Of a DNA stretch of 60,000 nt, positions 24,755 through 35,410 are shown piece after piece. The notes beneath the pieces are model-generated. The model was not told the DNA's origin. It saw only the letters and a program-made list of their open reading frames with translations, and made no database searches. Source of the DNA: Polytrichum commune (taxonomy: Eukaryota; Streptophyta; Polytrichopsida; Polytrichales; Polytrichaceae); the NCBI GenBank assembly GCA_950295325.1, contig OX485803.1:54453554-54513553 (forward strand). The letters run 5' to 3'. Positions within the stretch are counted from its first letter, which is position 1. Every line of letters begins with the position of its first letter. Both the position numbers and the translations under genes were made by a program.

Positions 24755-25147
24755 AGCATGCTCAGTCGGTCTAGGTAAAGCTCACTGCAAACCAAGACCT
24801 ATCTTGCTTAAAATTGCTCAAAATTTAGAGGGAGTGCACCAAATCTTGCTTAAAATGGACAGATCCTCCCACACTCCCTCTAAATGTCAAAAATTTGGAG
24901 GGAGTGTGGGAGGATCTTTCCATTTTAAAGCAAGATTTGGTGCACTCCCTCTAAATTTTGAAAATGTGGTGTTTTCAATGAGGGATTTCACCTACGTCAA
25001 ATTTTTACAATTCTTTTTTCTTGAGAAATATCTCACGTTTATTTAGGTGTGCTTCTAATGATGGTAATTTCAGTTTCTAATTTTAGGTCAGTCAAAAGAT
25101 AGGTTTTGGTTTGCAGTGAGCTTTACCTAGACCGACTGAGGATGCTC
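24755..25147. mobile_element. Tourist/PIF-like MITE with long internal hairpin
   Basis: A 393-bp element is flanked by TTA on both sides (24752-24754, 25148-25150). Terminal inverted repeats of about 50 bp start GAGCATGCTCAGTCGGTCTA and are well matched, apart from a small difference near the tip (TGCT versus TCCT). A TTA duplication and GAGCAT ends are typical of PIF/Harbinger MITEs. The interior holds a second inverted repeat (24820-24885 against 24891-24959). No transposase. An open frame at 24804-25046 is incidental. Confidence 0.9.
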
Positions 25148-25441
25148 TTAGACCCACAAAGCACAAAGGGGTCAGTTATGGGTAAACAAGGGGGTGGTAC
25201 CCGGGATGCAAGGTGACGGTTTTGCAAGTAAATTGGGTGGGATCATGAAGGTGGCCATGTGGCTTTAACACATATTCAAGTAAAACTATACTAAGCCCAA
25301 GTCCATAATTATAGCATGTTGAATAACCATAATTTCATAGAATCCTATGATAGGATTGTATATTAGAATCCTCCGATTATGCAAAGTTGATTATGATAAT
25401 GTTATAGTAGTTGTTATGATTATACTTTTGTTATTTGATAT

Positions 25442-25467
25442 TATATATATATATATATAAATACATG

Positions 25468-25498
<31 letters not shown>
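25442..25498. repeat. (AT)n-(CA)n-(AT)n microsatellite
   Basis: About nine AT units, then about eleven CA units, then AT units again. Confidence 0.9.
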
Positions 25499-25499
25499 T

Positions 25500-26480
25500 C
25501 AAAAAATTAACATATTTTAATATAATTAATTTAAAGTAATCGGTAAGGATCACTTATCTTCTATAAAATTTAGGTATACCATAAGTGTATCATAGGATCC
25601 TAGTATGATAGAATTGAAGCAACCCAAATGTCCAAATTTTGAAGATATGTCTAGATTTACTTCAATGTAACATCTTTGCACTCAGTTACTAGTTAGGCTT
25701 TGATCTAACTTGGGTCTAGAAGTCAACTAGGTTGTATTGATTCTAGGCAATGAATGTGGGGGTATCTCATGTGCAAGTTTGTCATACACGGGGCCTAGAG
25801 ATTGATTTAAGGAAACTAGTGGTTCTGACTTTGAATATTCATTGAATACTCAATTGAGGCAATTTTTTTCTTTCTTTCTTTATACCTATGTTTAGCCCAA
25901 ATGCTAATATGAATATGTATTTTTATATCTACCACATAGCCAATGTATGTGCAATAGCTTAAAGTGTTGGTTTAAGCACCCTCTACCTTACTACATTAAA
26001 ATTAAAATTCATTCACAATGTTAAAATTTTATTAAAAAGTCCAAAAAGTTGGGTAGTTTGACCTATGGTACATGTATTAAAAAATCATATAATTAGGTTT
26101 TTAATGCAATTATATGCTTCAAAATATATTCATTTCCTATATATAATTACATTTTTGGATTCCTTGTTAGAAGGGCTACAAGAGTTTCCTACATTAAAAC
26201 AAATTGTATCACTCAATATTGGACTAAAACTCATTATAAGTGATTATAATCAGGACCATATAATACGGGAGTTGCGTACCCGGGTCTAGTCCCCACTTGA
26301 AAGCTTTGGTGTGCTCAATGCAATTTGCAGGGACATCATGTGATTATTACCTACTTATCATTAAGTATCTTCCACTCGAGGGCAAACTATTCTCTGAATT
26401 CAGGTAGCATTTCCTTGACTAGAGTTAACATGATTGATGCCACTAAAAAGTGGGAATCCTCACACTCAAAGGAAAGCAAC
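25500..26480. other. AT-rich intergenic DNA, no gene seen
   Basis: No motif, repeat pair or RNA gene could be supported. A small open frame at 26065-26289 has no recognisable content. Confidence 0.4.
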
Positions 26481-26484
26481 TACA

Positions 26485-28080
26485 TTTAAATATGATATTT
26501 TGTGTCACCGATTCTAATTGTCTTGCTCAATACTAATTGTAAACCACAGTGTATTGTCACCAACACTAAATGTTAACCCAACAATTTTTTGTCATTCCTT
26601 GTAAATTTGTTCTGAAATTTTCAGATTTACAGGGTTGCAATTACTATTACTTACTAAGTGATTTTTCAACCAAATTTCAATCATTCATGACAATATTTCA
26701 TTACATGAGTGTTGCACAATTTACAAACTTTGTTTCAATGCTTGCCATGGATTTCACAATCATTTTATGGCTCTCACAATTTCATGTACTAACCTATTTG
26801 GTTCTCAATTCACAATTTATGAGTTTACATAGCTAACTTGTGAATAAAAGAATAAAGTTGGGATATAAGTTGTGAATTTTTATGATGATCTAACATTCTC
26901 AAATGTAGGAGCTTCCCACCGTCATTTGCATCATGACACCCTTGAGAAGAAATACTTGAAGCAACATCTCCATGTTCAATGTTTCCGACATTAAACAAAT
27001 ATGCACCATCTGTAAATTGCATGAGTCTTATTGTCCTTCATAGAACCATCTTCTACATAATTAGCTTCCTCCTCACTAGAGTCCGCTATAGAAGCAACTT
27101 GTACATGCAACAACTTGTCATCCAACTCTAAATCATGTATAACACCATCATCAACCTTAGCTTCATCACCCCCAATAGAAGGCGAGCTTTCTACTCTTGA
27201 TTTTAGAGACAAGTTAGACTCAAGGATACCAAACATGTGATGCTCCTTAATATCTCTAAGACCTCCAAGAAAATTTCAACTTCAACTATGGTTGAATCAA
27301 TTGGTGGCCATATGAACATGTTCTCCAACATCTTTTAAATGTGGATTGCAAACTCTCAAGCACATCGTGAAAGGAGGAGTTGTTAAGGTGGAGACAACAT
27401 AACCTAGAGAAGAGTGGGTAAATGGGCAATGGATGAACCTAATGTTATCATCCATCATTAATTGATTACAATATTTGTTCACTTATTCATAAGAAGTGTC
27501 ATTCAAAAAGTTCTCATAGTGATAGTAAATATCATATTTAGTTTACTCTACATTGGTATATGCAACTAAGGTAGATGGGTCTTAAATGGTTACTTTTGTC
27601 CACCTACACCGTTTATGGTATTAATGTCACATGCGTGTAGTGTTGCTTACCCTATTTTGAGGCATATGTTAGGTTACACTGATCATTAACAACTTCATTA
27701 TAAGTGTCATCTCATGACACTTGGCGTTCAAGTGCGCTTACTAATATCTTGGCATGAGTACGTTCAATAATGTTATGAAGTGCATACCTATGTTACATGA
27801 TGATCTACAAGTTGACTAAAGTGTACACAAATGACACTTGGCATTAGTATACTCAAAATTAACTTCCCTTTGTATACTAAACACAAGACCATCATCTAAA
27901 GTATCCCAATGTGCTAGCTCTAAATGTCATAATATAGATATTTTTCACTTAAAGAGGCTACTTATGTCAACGAATGGAATAATATTGGCAATTAACAGGC
28001 GTGACACTTTGAGACCTCTAAGCATCTAGTTTAGGCCCTTTACAAATAGTGTGCGTGACACTAAATATCATAAATGGTGT
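26485..28080. repeat. Diverged dispersed repeat, copy 2 (partner at 6.7-7.4 kb)
   Basis: Contains the blocks listed for 6690-7400, in the same order but spread over a longer span, with extra sequence between them (26830-27450). Forms of ACACTAAAT / AAATATCAT recur near its ends (26570, 27525, 28065). No protein is recognised. It may be a decayed non-autonomous transposon. Confidence 0.45.
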
Positions 28081-28337
28081 AGCCCACTTCTCCTAGGATG
28101 TGAAACGCATGATTAGTATGAGATGGTTAGCACATCCGAATAGAGGCCATAGCCACGTTCCTCATAATTTTCGTAGCTCGTGTGAAAATGTAGAAAAGAT
28201 ATTCATGCTCATTAAATAGCCATATGGGTCTCTCTAATTATTTTGACTATTGAGCCTAGAAAAGGATTCACATTTTGAGCATGAAGTCCAATCTTTTTTG
28301 AACACATGTGACCTTCTTGGTATTTGTTCTCGGAGCC

Positions 28338-29929
28338 TATGAGCCCAAAATGAGTGCTCATATTGGTTTTATGTTTAGAATTTATTTAGAATTGCAATTG
28401 GAGTGTTATTGAAACAATCAAAAGTATAAAAAGAGTGAGGCTTGGTGTGGATTTATGTTTAGGCCTTAAGCCATTTTGTGTGGTGAATTAGAACTTAGTG
28501 ACATTAGGGAGTGTTTGATTAGAGGAGTAGTGTTTGAGGAGGCAAGAGGAAGAGCCTTTGAGTTAATTGTTTGAATTATAACGTGTTCTTGTTGGTTTAG
28601 GGGTTGAAGGGTTAGCGGAGAGGATGAGGTCCTACTAAGGGGGAGAAGGTTTAAGGGGTTGTGATTGGATGCCCTATCTCTCCTCTTCCTCCCTTATCCT
28701 CTCCTCTCCTTAAGTTCCCTCTCTTAACCTTTTCTTCTCTCTTCTTCAAAATCTATCTCTCTCTCTCTCTCTCCCTCCCCTCTCTAGGATTTTGAGTTCT
28801 TAGAATTAGAGAAAAAGTGTGTGATTAGAAATGGGTTGTTAGTATAATTAGGGGAATTAGGTAGGAAGATTAGGTAGGGGCTTGAATAATTAGTTTGGTA
28901 GTTGGGGATTACCACTACAAGGCTGCTACAAGGCTTCTGTTACTGGGAGCTGCTGGCACTGGGCCAAACCGAGGGTGGACTGCAGCTACAAGGCTTCTGT
29001 TATTGGGAGCTGCCGGCACTGGGCCGAGCCGAGGGTGGACTGCAGCTACAAGGCTTCTGTTACTGGGAGCTGCTGGCACTGGGCCGAACCGAGGGTGGAC
29101 TGCAGCTACAAGGCTTCTATTACCGGGAGCTGCTGGCACTGGGCCGAACCGAGGGTGGACTGCAACTACAAGGCTTCTATTACTAGGAGCTGCTGGCACT
29201 GGGCCGAGCCGAGGGTGGACTGCAGCTACAAGGCTTCTGTTACTGGGAGCTGCCGGCACTGGGCCGAGGGTGGACTGCAGCTACAAGGCTTCTGTTACTG
29301 GGAGTTGCTGGCACTGAGCCGAGAGCTAATCCGAAGCCAGACTTATTAGAGGCAGGCCAATTAGAGGCCAAGTTAATTAAGGGCCATCCTAATTAGGGGT
29401 TAGGCTTGTGACAAGCCTTGGGCTTAATTAGAAACTTGGGCTAGTCGTGCTAAGACTAAATTAGTTTATTAGCAAATTAGGGGAACAAGAGGCATTAGAT
29501 AGTGGGTGAAAGGGGTGAACTTGGATGGGAGAATTGTTGAGCTTTTAATAGAGTGTGTAGGTTTGTGACAATAGAAAATAGCGTTTGTCAACGCTTGTAC
29601 CACACTAGGAAATAAACTGAGTACACGAGTTGATGGAAAGTGTGAAGGATTCTCGCAATGTTGAGACAAGGAAAATCAAGACTAAAGGGGCGAGAGGAAT
29701 GTCCTTAAGGGCATGTGTAGCTAAGGCCGAGGGTTGGACCCTTGAGAAGGCCAACGCTCCACTCATTCATGAGGCTAGCATTAATAAAATGACATGACTT
29801 AAAGTAAGGTGGGTGCCCAATGAGATGGAAGTTACATTTCACGCTACCACAAGTTTCTATGGAGTGTATGTGATTCTCAAAACTATCACCCGGACTAGGA
29901 CGCTTAAGGGTGGTGGGTTTGGCCTCACA
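28338..29929 (+). mobile_element. Solo LTR of the family of the 42-51 kb retrotransposon
   Basis: The block starts TATGAGCCCAAAATG and ends GGTTTGGCCTCACA, matching the LTR ends of the element at 42238-50901 (TGTGAGCCC...GGCCTCACA). It is flanked by an exact 5-bp duplication GAGCC (28333-28337, 29930-29934). No internal region lies next to it, so it is a solo LTR left by recombination between two LTRs. Shared interior landmarks include a TAAAAAGAGTGA box, AATAGCGTTT.TCAACGCT, and GGACTAGGACGCTTAAGGGT. Its 1592-bp length is set partly by an internal minisatellite. Confidence 0.92.
28915..29330. repeat. 60-bp minisatellite, about seven copies, inside the solo LTR
   Basis: Six units of 60 bp follow in exact register, and the last junction has lost six bases. 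Each unit contains ACAAGGCTTCTGTTACTGGG and GAGGGTGGACTGCAGC. Because 60 is a multiple of three, several frames on both strands stay open and give repetitive open frames of 94-140 codons; these have no other support as genes. Confidence 0.97.
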
Positions 29930-29934
29930 GAGCC

Positions 29935-30279
29935 ACCCTAACCATAGAACACTCAAATATAGGTGTTCAATGAAGAGAGTAAATTGAATAATTTTTTTTT
30001 ACATTGGGTTGCCTTGCAAACCAAGTACTTTTCGTGATCTAGGCTCAATTTCAAAACACAAAAACTTATAACTAAATATGACTACCACAATCCCTACATA
30101 TATCAATGAATCATGCCACTTTTGCTAGACTTATAATGTAGCTAAAAATGAGGCATATTTTTGTTGAAGTATCTCCTCTACAACTTTACTATAGATAGGT
30201 TTTTGTTATTATTTCAAAACGTAGTACCTCAAGTGCACTTAAACCACTCACAAGTTCAAATCTTTCCTCCATCAAGTCT
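29935..30279. other. Spacer between solo LTR and the long-inverted-repeat element
   Basis: The first ~40 bases continue the dispersed repeat interrupted by the solo LTR. Nothing else was recognised. Confidence 0.4.
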
Positions 30280-31294
30280 CTCACATTATTTGGGCCATGA
30301 AACTTAATTGATGGCACCTTTGGAAATGTGCCTCCTTACTGAGGCTTCCTCCTTGGCCTTCCATGTCTTTTTTTTGACATTGGCCTAGACTCGCTAGTTT
30401 GTTTTGTTTTGTTTTTGGGTTGTTGTTGTTGGGGGGGGGGGGGGGGGGGCTCCTAGACTACGAATGACCCTTGTAACCTGGTTATGCAAGCCTCCATGAA
30501 ACCTATCATGCAAGGTTAGAAAGATACCAAGTCTTCGAACGCCAAGTTATGCAATCCCACAATTACACTTGGTTACGTCTTCCCCAACAGTTTTACACAA
30601 TGCAAGAATACACCCTCTGCGGTTATGTCCTTTTAAGGGCTAAGATCCAAGCACGGTTACGAGCAATCACTTTTTTACGCTCATTCAATTTTTCACATTC
30701 TGCCCCCTTGCAATGCACCACAACGTAAGGTTAAGGAAGGTCATCGGTTACAACTAGTATCGTTGTTGCATACAACTACTTGAACATAAATGGTTACAAC
30801 ACTCCACAGTTACACGATCTGAGGTTGAGGTTAGGGGCCTTTCAGAGTTACAGTCTCATGGTTTTCACTCTCAAAAACCATCCTTGAGTGTAGTATTCAA
30901 GGACATATAATATATATCATAAATTATTGATGGTTGTCCATGTGCATGGCTATATGGACCATTTGAGTTACATTAAATGAAAATTTGAAGTATAAAATAA
31001 AATATGGCAAAGAAAATAGTTGGCATGGCATAAGAAACCATGGGCAAGTGCAAAGCATCAAAATTAAATGGCCATTAAAAATCATCGTGCATAGTCCATG
31101 ACATGGATAATGGGTGCATGCCCGCCTCCCATACCTATAGAATTAGGAATTTGAACAACCAGAATCCACAACTAACTCTACCATGAGTTTCAGTGCATGG
31201 TGGAAATCTGCCAAAGTTACAAATGTGTGTACGCCTATTGTCGCATAGGAGGGATGCAATTCTCCTACAATTTCATAACCCGAGAAAGTAAGCA

Positions 31295-32398
31295 CTCGGG
31301 GGGGGGGGGGTAGTCATTGGTTGGAGTAGCAATATACGTGCGAACAAATGATAGGGTATTTTAAAAACATGGGGGCTAAAAATTATAAATGGACTTAAGA
31401 GTAATATAGGGTATCAAAAATGGCACTGGACATCTTCAAAGTACTTTAGGGTATGGAATAATAGGTAATTTGGAATTATAAGTAATGGGGCCATTCACGG
31501 TTGGGGTACTATTTTTGGCCGTCTAACGGAAAACGGACTTTTTTGGATAACTTCACATGCTTGGTATGCTTAGATTTGTATTGTGAAGCATATTTTGGAT
31601 CATACCTACATTTCATACTCCATATCGAGTACACTGACAAAGTTAATTTAGAAGGAATAGGGTCATCTAAGATATCCTTTTGATTCCTTAAAGGACATTC
31701 AAGAGTGTTGTCTTAATTGTTCACCTTAGGATCAAGGAATGAAAAGGACAACAAGAATCAATCGAAACAATCCCAATTTTTTTCCTCACACTCATCGTTC
31801 AAGTGTGTACCAATAGAACCAAATATGTATTGAATAGCAATTGCCCAACTTTACATGTGGCACCAAACATGTCCAAATATACATATACTCACGGCCACAC
31901 GTAAAAGGAACGTCTAGTATTAGAATTGGACAAAAACATTTATATGAATGGACACATGACACTTTTACCAAGGTACCAAGATACATAACAGGAAATAATT
32001 GACCACCAATGCACACCTAAATAGCAAAAAAATGCCACTGATGTGGCCTAGGGTTTAGGGTTTAGGGTGATTATTAAATAATAATAAAATATTTCTTGAT
32101 AAAGCTTATGAACTATCTACTTATTTATGTAAAATTTATTGATCAAATAATAGTAAATAATGATAAAAACCAAGATCAATGCGACAAAGTCCTTAAGTCC
32201 TTTGTCCCAAAAGTAGTACCCCAACCGTGAATGGCCCCTAATGCAAACCATTTTTCTATTAACCCAAAGTAGAAATTTACATAATGATAGCATGTGAAAA
32301 AAAGAAGAGAATTGAAAGTAATACCCCCCTATAAAATAGTGGTTGTTCGCACCTATATCCTTAACTTTCTAACACACTGCCCCCCCCCCCCCCCCGAG
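31295..32398. mobile_element. G-tract MITE, copy B (8-bp target duplication), interrupted
   Basis: Same family and orientation as 12424-12772: starts CTCGG plus G run, ends C run plus CGAG. It is flanked by AGTAAGCA on both sides (31287-31294, 32399-32406), an exact 8-bp duplication. Removing the inner insertion (31487-32238 plus one target copy) leaves about 348 bp, the length of copy A. It lies inside the long-inverted-repeat element. Confidence 0.9.
31487..32238. mobile_element. 752-bp TIR element nested in the G-tract MITE
   Basis: Terminal inverted repeats of about 32 bp start GGGGCCATTCACGGTTGGGG and differ at about one position. TAAT flanks both sides, while the uninterrupted MITE copy at 12.4-12.8 kb has TAAT once at the matching site, so the boundaries are firm. 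The duplication can be read as TAAT (4 bp) or as TAA with an extra terminal T, the latter fitting PIF/Harbinger. A TTTAGGG-type stretch (about 32046-32068) lies inside. No transposase; a short minus-strand frame (31792-32016) has no motif. Confidence 0.92.
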
Positions 32399-34430
32399 AG
32401 TAAGCATTCCAAATCTCTTCAATATTTGCAATTGCGCACACATGTGGATGTGTAGACATGTGGTTTTGTAATGGTATAATTTTGAAGTTCTAAGGATGGG
32501 GTTGTGTGGATCTGAACATTTGTACAAATGTAAAGGTGTGGTTTTGTGCTTTGTAGTTCCAGGGATACTTAGTTTTGCAATTGTGTGGTTGTGTATTTGC
32601 GGGTGATATTTCAACTATTTTGAGCACCTATGCATGTGTTATGTAAGAAAGTGATGGGATGGCCTCCCCAAACATTCAAATCCCATTACCCAAAACTCCA
32701 AAATTGAGCACATTCGTTTTTAAAGAATTTGCATCTTCTGTTTTGAATATTTTTCCATCTGAATCTAGAATTATGTAGATATGGGATTTGCAATACTCGA
32801 TCTGAATCTAGGACTTGCATATTTTTTCTAAGTAGTACATGGTTATGAGGTTGTGTGTGTAGTGGCCGAATATGGTGATGCAAGAGTGAGACAATGTTCG
32901 ACCATATGCTCACTTGTGTAGGTTGAGATGGGCACCTCTCGTTGAGGACATGAAGTATGCAATGTAAGTCCCTCCATCAAGATCGTTTGATCACATGTCC
33001 ATTGAATGGAACTGGAGCTTTTGTTTTTAGGGTGGTTACAAGGGAGAGGATGCCATAGGTAATATTGCATAAATTCCATGGAATCGCATAGAGGATTTTA
33101 GGAAAGGAGAGGAGTACCGACCTGATGTGGATTGCATGTTTAGAAGAGTATATATATGTTAGCAAACAACACTATTGGAACATCAACCGACATCCTTCAT
33201 TGAAAAATTTAGGCAAGGGAGTGGGGAAAGATGCATTGGTTTAGGGGTTTTCTTACAATATCAACCAAGTCTAAGTTACCCAAGGAAGCTTTGTAACCAA
33301 GAGCCATTTACACATGTGGAGCCTTTCTACATGAACTCTTTATAACTTGAACAACCTTTCAACCACATCAAAGCACTATAGTCTTTCAAACCTCCACTAT
33401 GAGAGATGTTGGAACCTTCCAACAATTTGTAACTTGAAGCATTTAAAACCTTTCTTAAATATGATAGAAAATAATCATGATCATTTGCAATCTCCTTCAA
33501 GCCACACTCAAAATTGTCTTTCCCCTTCAACTATATTAAACGCCAAGTGCTATGAGATGTCAATTATGGTGAAGTTGTCAATCATCGATGACACAAGATA
33601 CCATAATGGGTGTAGTTGTAGACATGCTACACAATATATACGGTTGGATACATGGTTACGACGTATTAATAGGTAATTTCATGAGGAAATGAGTTGCTCA
33701 CTTCATTGACCATGTGAATGGTAATAGTCGTCGTCTTGCACTCTCTAACACCAAACATTGTATACACTTGTAACTGCTATACAAATTAAACCATGCAATA
33801 TTGAATCCTACACTAGTCTCAACTCTATAAGCAGCGTAATCTTGGCGAGTGTAACAGTCGAAGGATCTTATCTCAAGATGGCCTAACAATGGATGGAGTA
33901 CATAAACCATAAAAAAGGTGTAACCTAACCCATCGAATGACCAAAATTGTAGAAGAAGTGTAACCTAAACCGGGGCATGTAACCGTAACCGTATTCGGAC
34001 CTTAACCCTTAAAATGATGTAACTACAAAGGGTGTATCCTTGCATTGTGTAGCCGTGGAGCGTCCATAACCATGGGGTTCCATGTAATCATCGGGGATGA
34101 TGTAATCAAGCGTAATTGTAGGATTTGTGCAACTTGGCATTGGAAGACTTGGTATCTTGTAACCGTGCAAGTTGTTGTAACCATTTGCAACAGGTTTTGT
34201 GAAGGCTCACATAACCATAGAAGGTTGTAGAGGTTACAAGGGTCATTCGCGGGTTGGGGAGGCCAACCCCCCCCCCCCCCAAAAAAAAACAAGAAAAAAA
34301 CCGTCACAGTGTATGAGGAGGGTGCGTTTCTAGAGGGGTCAACAATTAAGTTTCATGGCCCAAATAATGTGAGGGCATTCAAGTTGTTCCTAAGTATGTA
34401 GAAGAAGTGATGTGTTTTTTTTCCTTGATT

Positions 34431-34845
34431 ACTACACTAAATAGGTAGATTAATTAGTGTTAGATGAAGATTAGTGTTGGAGCCAATAGTTACCCAAAAC
34501 ACTAAATGTCACTTGAAAGTACAATTAGTGTTACAATTTCCTTTGTCTTTATTTTGCATCAATGTCAAAGTTGAGTTTCATTAAGTTTAAATTTTGTAGT
34601 ATCAAATTCCTAGCATATTACATTTTCTATGAGGCTCACATATTCTACCTCCAATTTTTCATTTGAAGATCTACAAAAAATGTCATCTAACACTAAATGC
34701 GCTTTTGTAAATATTCAAAGTTACTAATTGGTACAAATAGTGTTAGAGTTGGCATTTAGTGTTCTAACACTATGAAGGCAATTGACATTTAGCGTTTTCG
34801 TCGACTATTAGTGTTTCCAACACTAATCTACCTATTTAGTGTAGT
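34431..34845. mobile_element. MITE with ACTACACTAAATAGG terminal repeats
   Basis: The ends are inverted repeats, ACTACACTAAATAGGTAGAT on the left and its complement on the right, followed by AGTGTT motifs that recur in the interior (ACACTAA, TTAGTGTT). Length is about 415 bp and it is non-coding. The CACTAC-like tip recalls CACTA transposons, but no matching 3-bp duplication is visible, so the superfamily is unassigned. A related tip occurs at 49868. Confidence 0.75.
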
Positions 34846-35160
34846 GAAATAGGTATGGACGAAGCAATGAAGGGTGTGTGTTGAGAACCGAAGTTGACAA
34901 GGGATGGGAGGATGTTACGAGTGTGGCTGAAATTACAAATGCATACATATTTGCAAATACTAACAACCCAAATTCATGCATGATGCTGTCATTGGCAATA
35001 GATTTTTACCACAATTGCCCGACCAACTATCCCCCAGAACTTTGAGCTATGTTATGCTGCACTCTTCTACATATTTCCAGCAATCTTGATAATGCTCATG
35101 TTAATCTTTGGTCACCTTTCATACGGAGAGAGGGGATTATTGGATATAAAATAATATCTG

Positions 35161-35410
35161 GGGAGATTTTTGGGCATAATCGGTCCACACCCTAGTGTTT
35201 CCAAGGACAACCGGCTACATGTTGGGATCTTTCCATTTTTCTTTAGTGATTTGAAGTATATTCTTCATATTCTTCTAAAATGATTGGCAATTTTTCTGAA
35301 GTCCTGAACTCGACCAGTTATTTTTTAAAATTAAACCAATTCATCTGTAACTAGCGGTCGGTTCTCCACGTGCATTGTATACGAGCATGCCTTTCATCCA
35401 TCCAATTTTA
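35161..35410. repeat. Dispersed repeat, copy 1 (partner at 59.1 kb)
   Basis: Shares with 59100-59330, in the same orientation, GGGCATAATCGGTC, GGCTACATGTTG-type text, ACCGGTAATTT/ACCAGTTATTT, CAGTAACTAGC and CGGTTCTCC-like text, at moderate identity. Function unknown. Confidence 0.5.

Larger units (their letters stand above)
30280..34375. mobile_element. About 4.1-kb element with long inverted-repeat arms and GGTTAC motifs
   Basis: The ends 30280-30315 and 34340-34375 are near-identical inverted repeats around CATTATTTGGGCCATGAAAC. More weakly the pairing runs inward to about 30665 and 33985, including a G tract (30431-30450) facing a C tract (34267-34280), CGAATGACCCTTGTAACC, and GATACCAAGTCTTC. 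Arms of nearly 400 bp suggest a Mutator-like or foldback element. No clear target duplication was found and no transposase is recognised, so the class is open. Variants of GGTTAC(A/G) recur many times in both arms and interior. The element contains the nested copies at 31295-32398 and 31487-32238. Small open frames at 32369-33530 (minus) show no motif. Confidence 0.7.

Noticed and set aside
28915-29330. CRISPR-like array
   Set aside because: Units are contiguous 60-bp tandem copies without unique spacers, in plant nuclear DNA.
28895-29349. Repetitive open frames of 94-140 codons on both strands
   Set aside because: They arise because the 60-bp minisatellite unit is a multiple of three; no other coding sign exists and they lie inside a solo LTR.
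34431-34845. Assignment of the MITE to the CACTA superfamily
   Set aside because: The tip resembles CACTAC, but no 3-bp target duplication is visible, so the class was left open.
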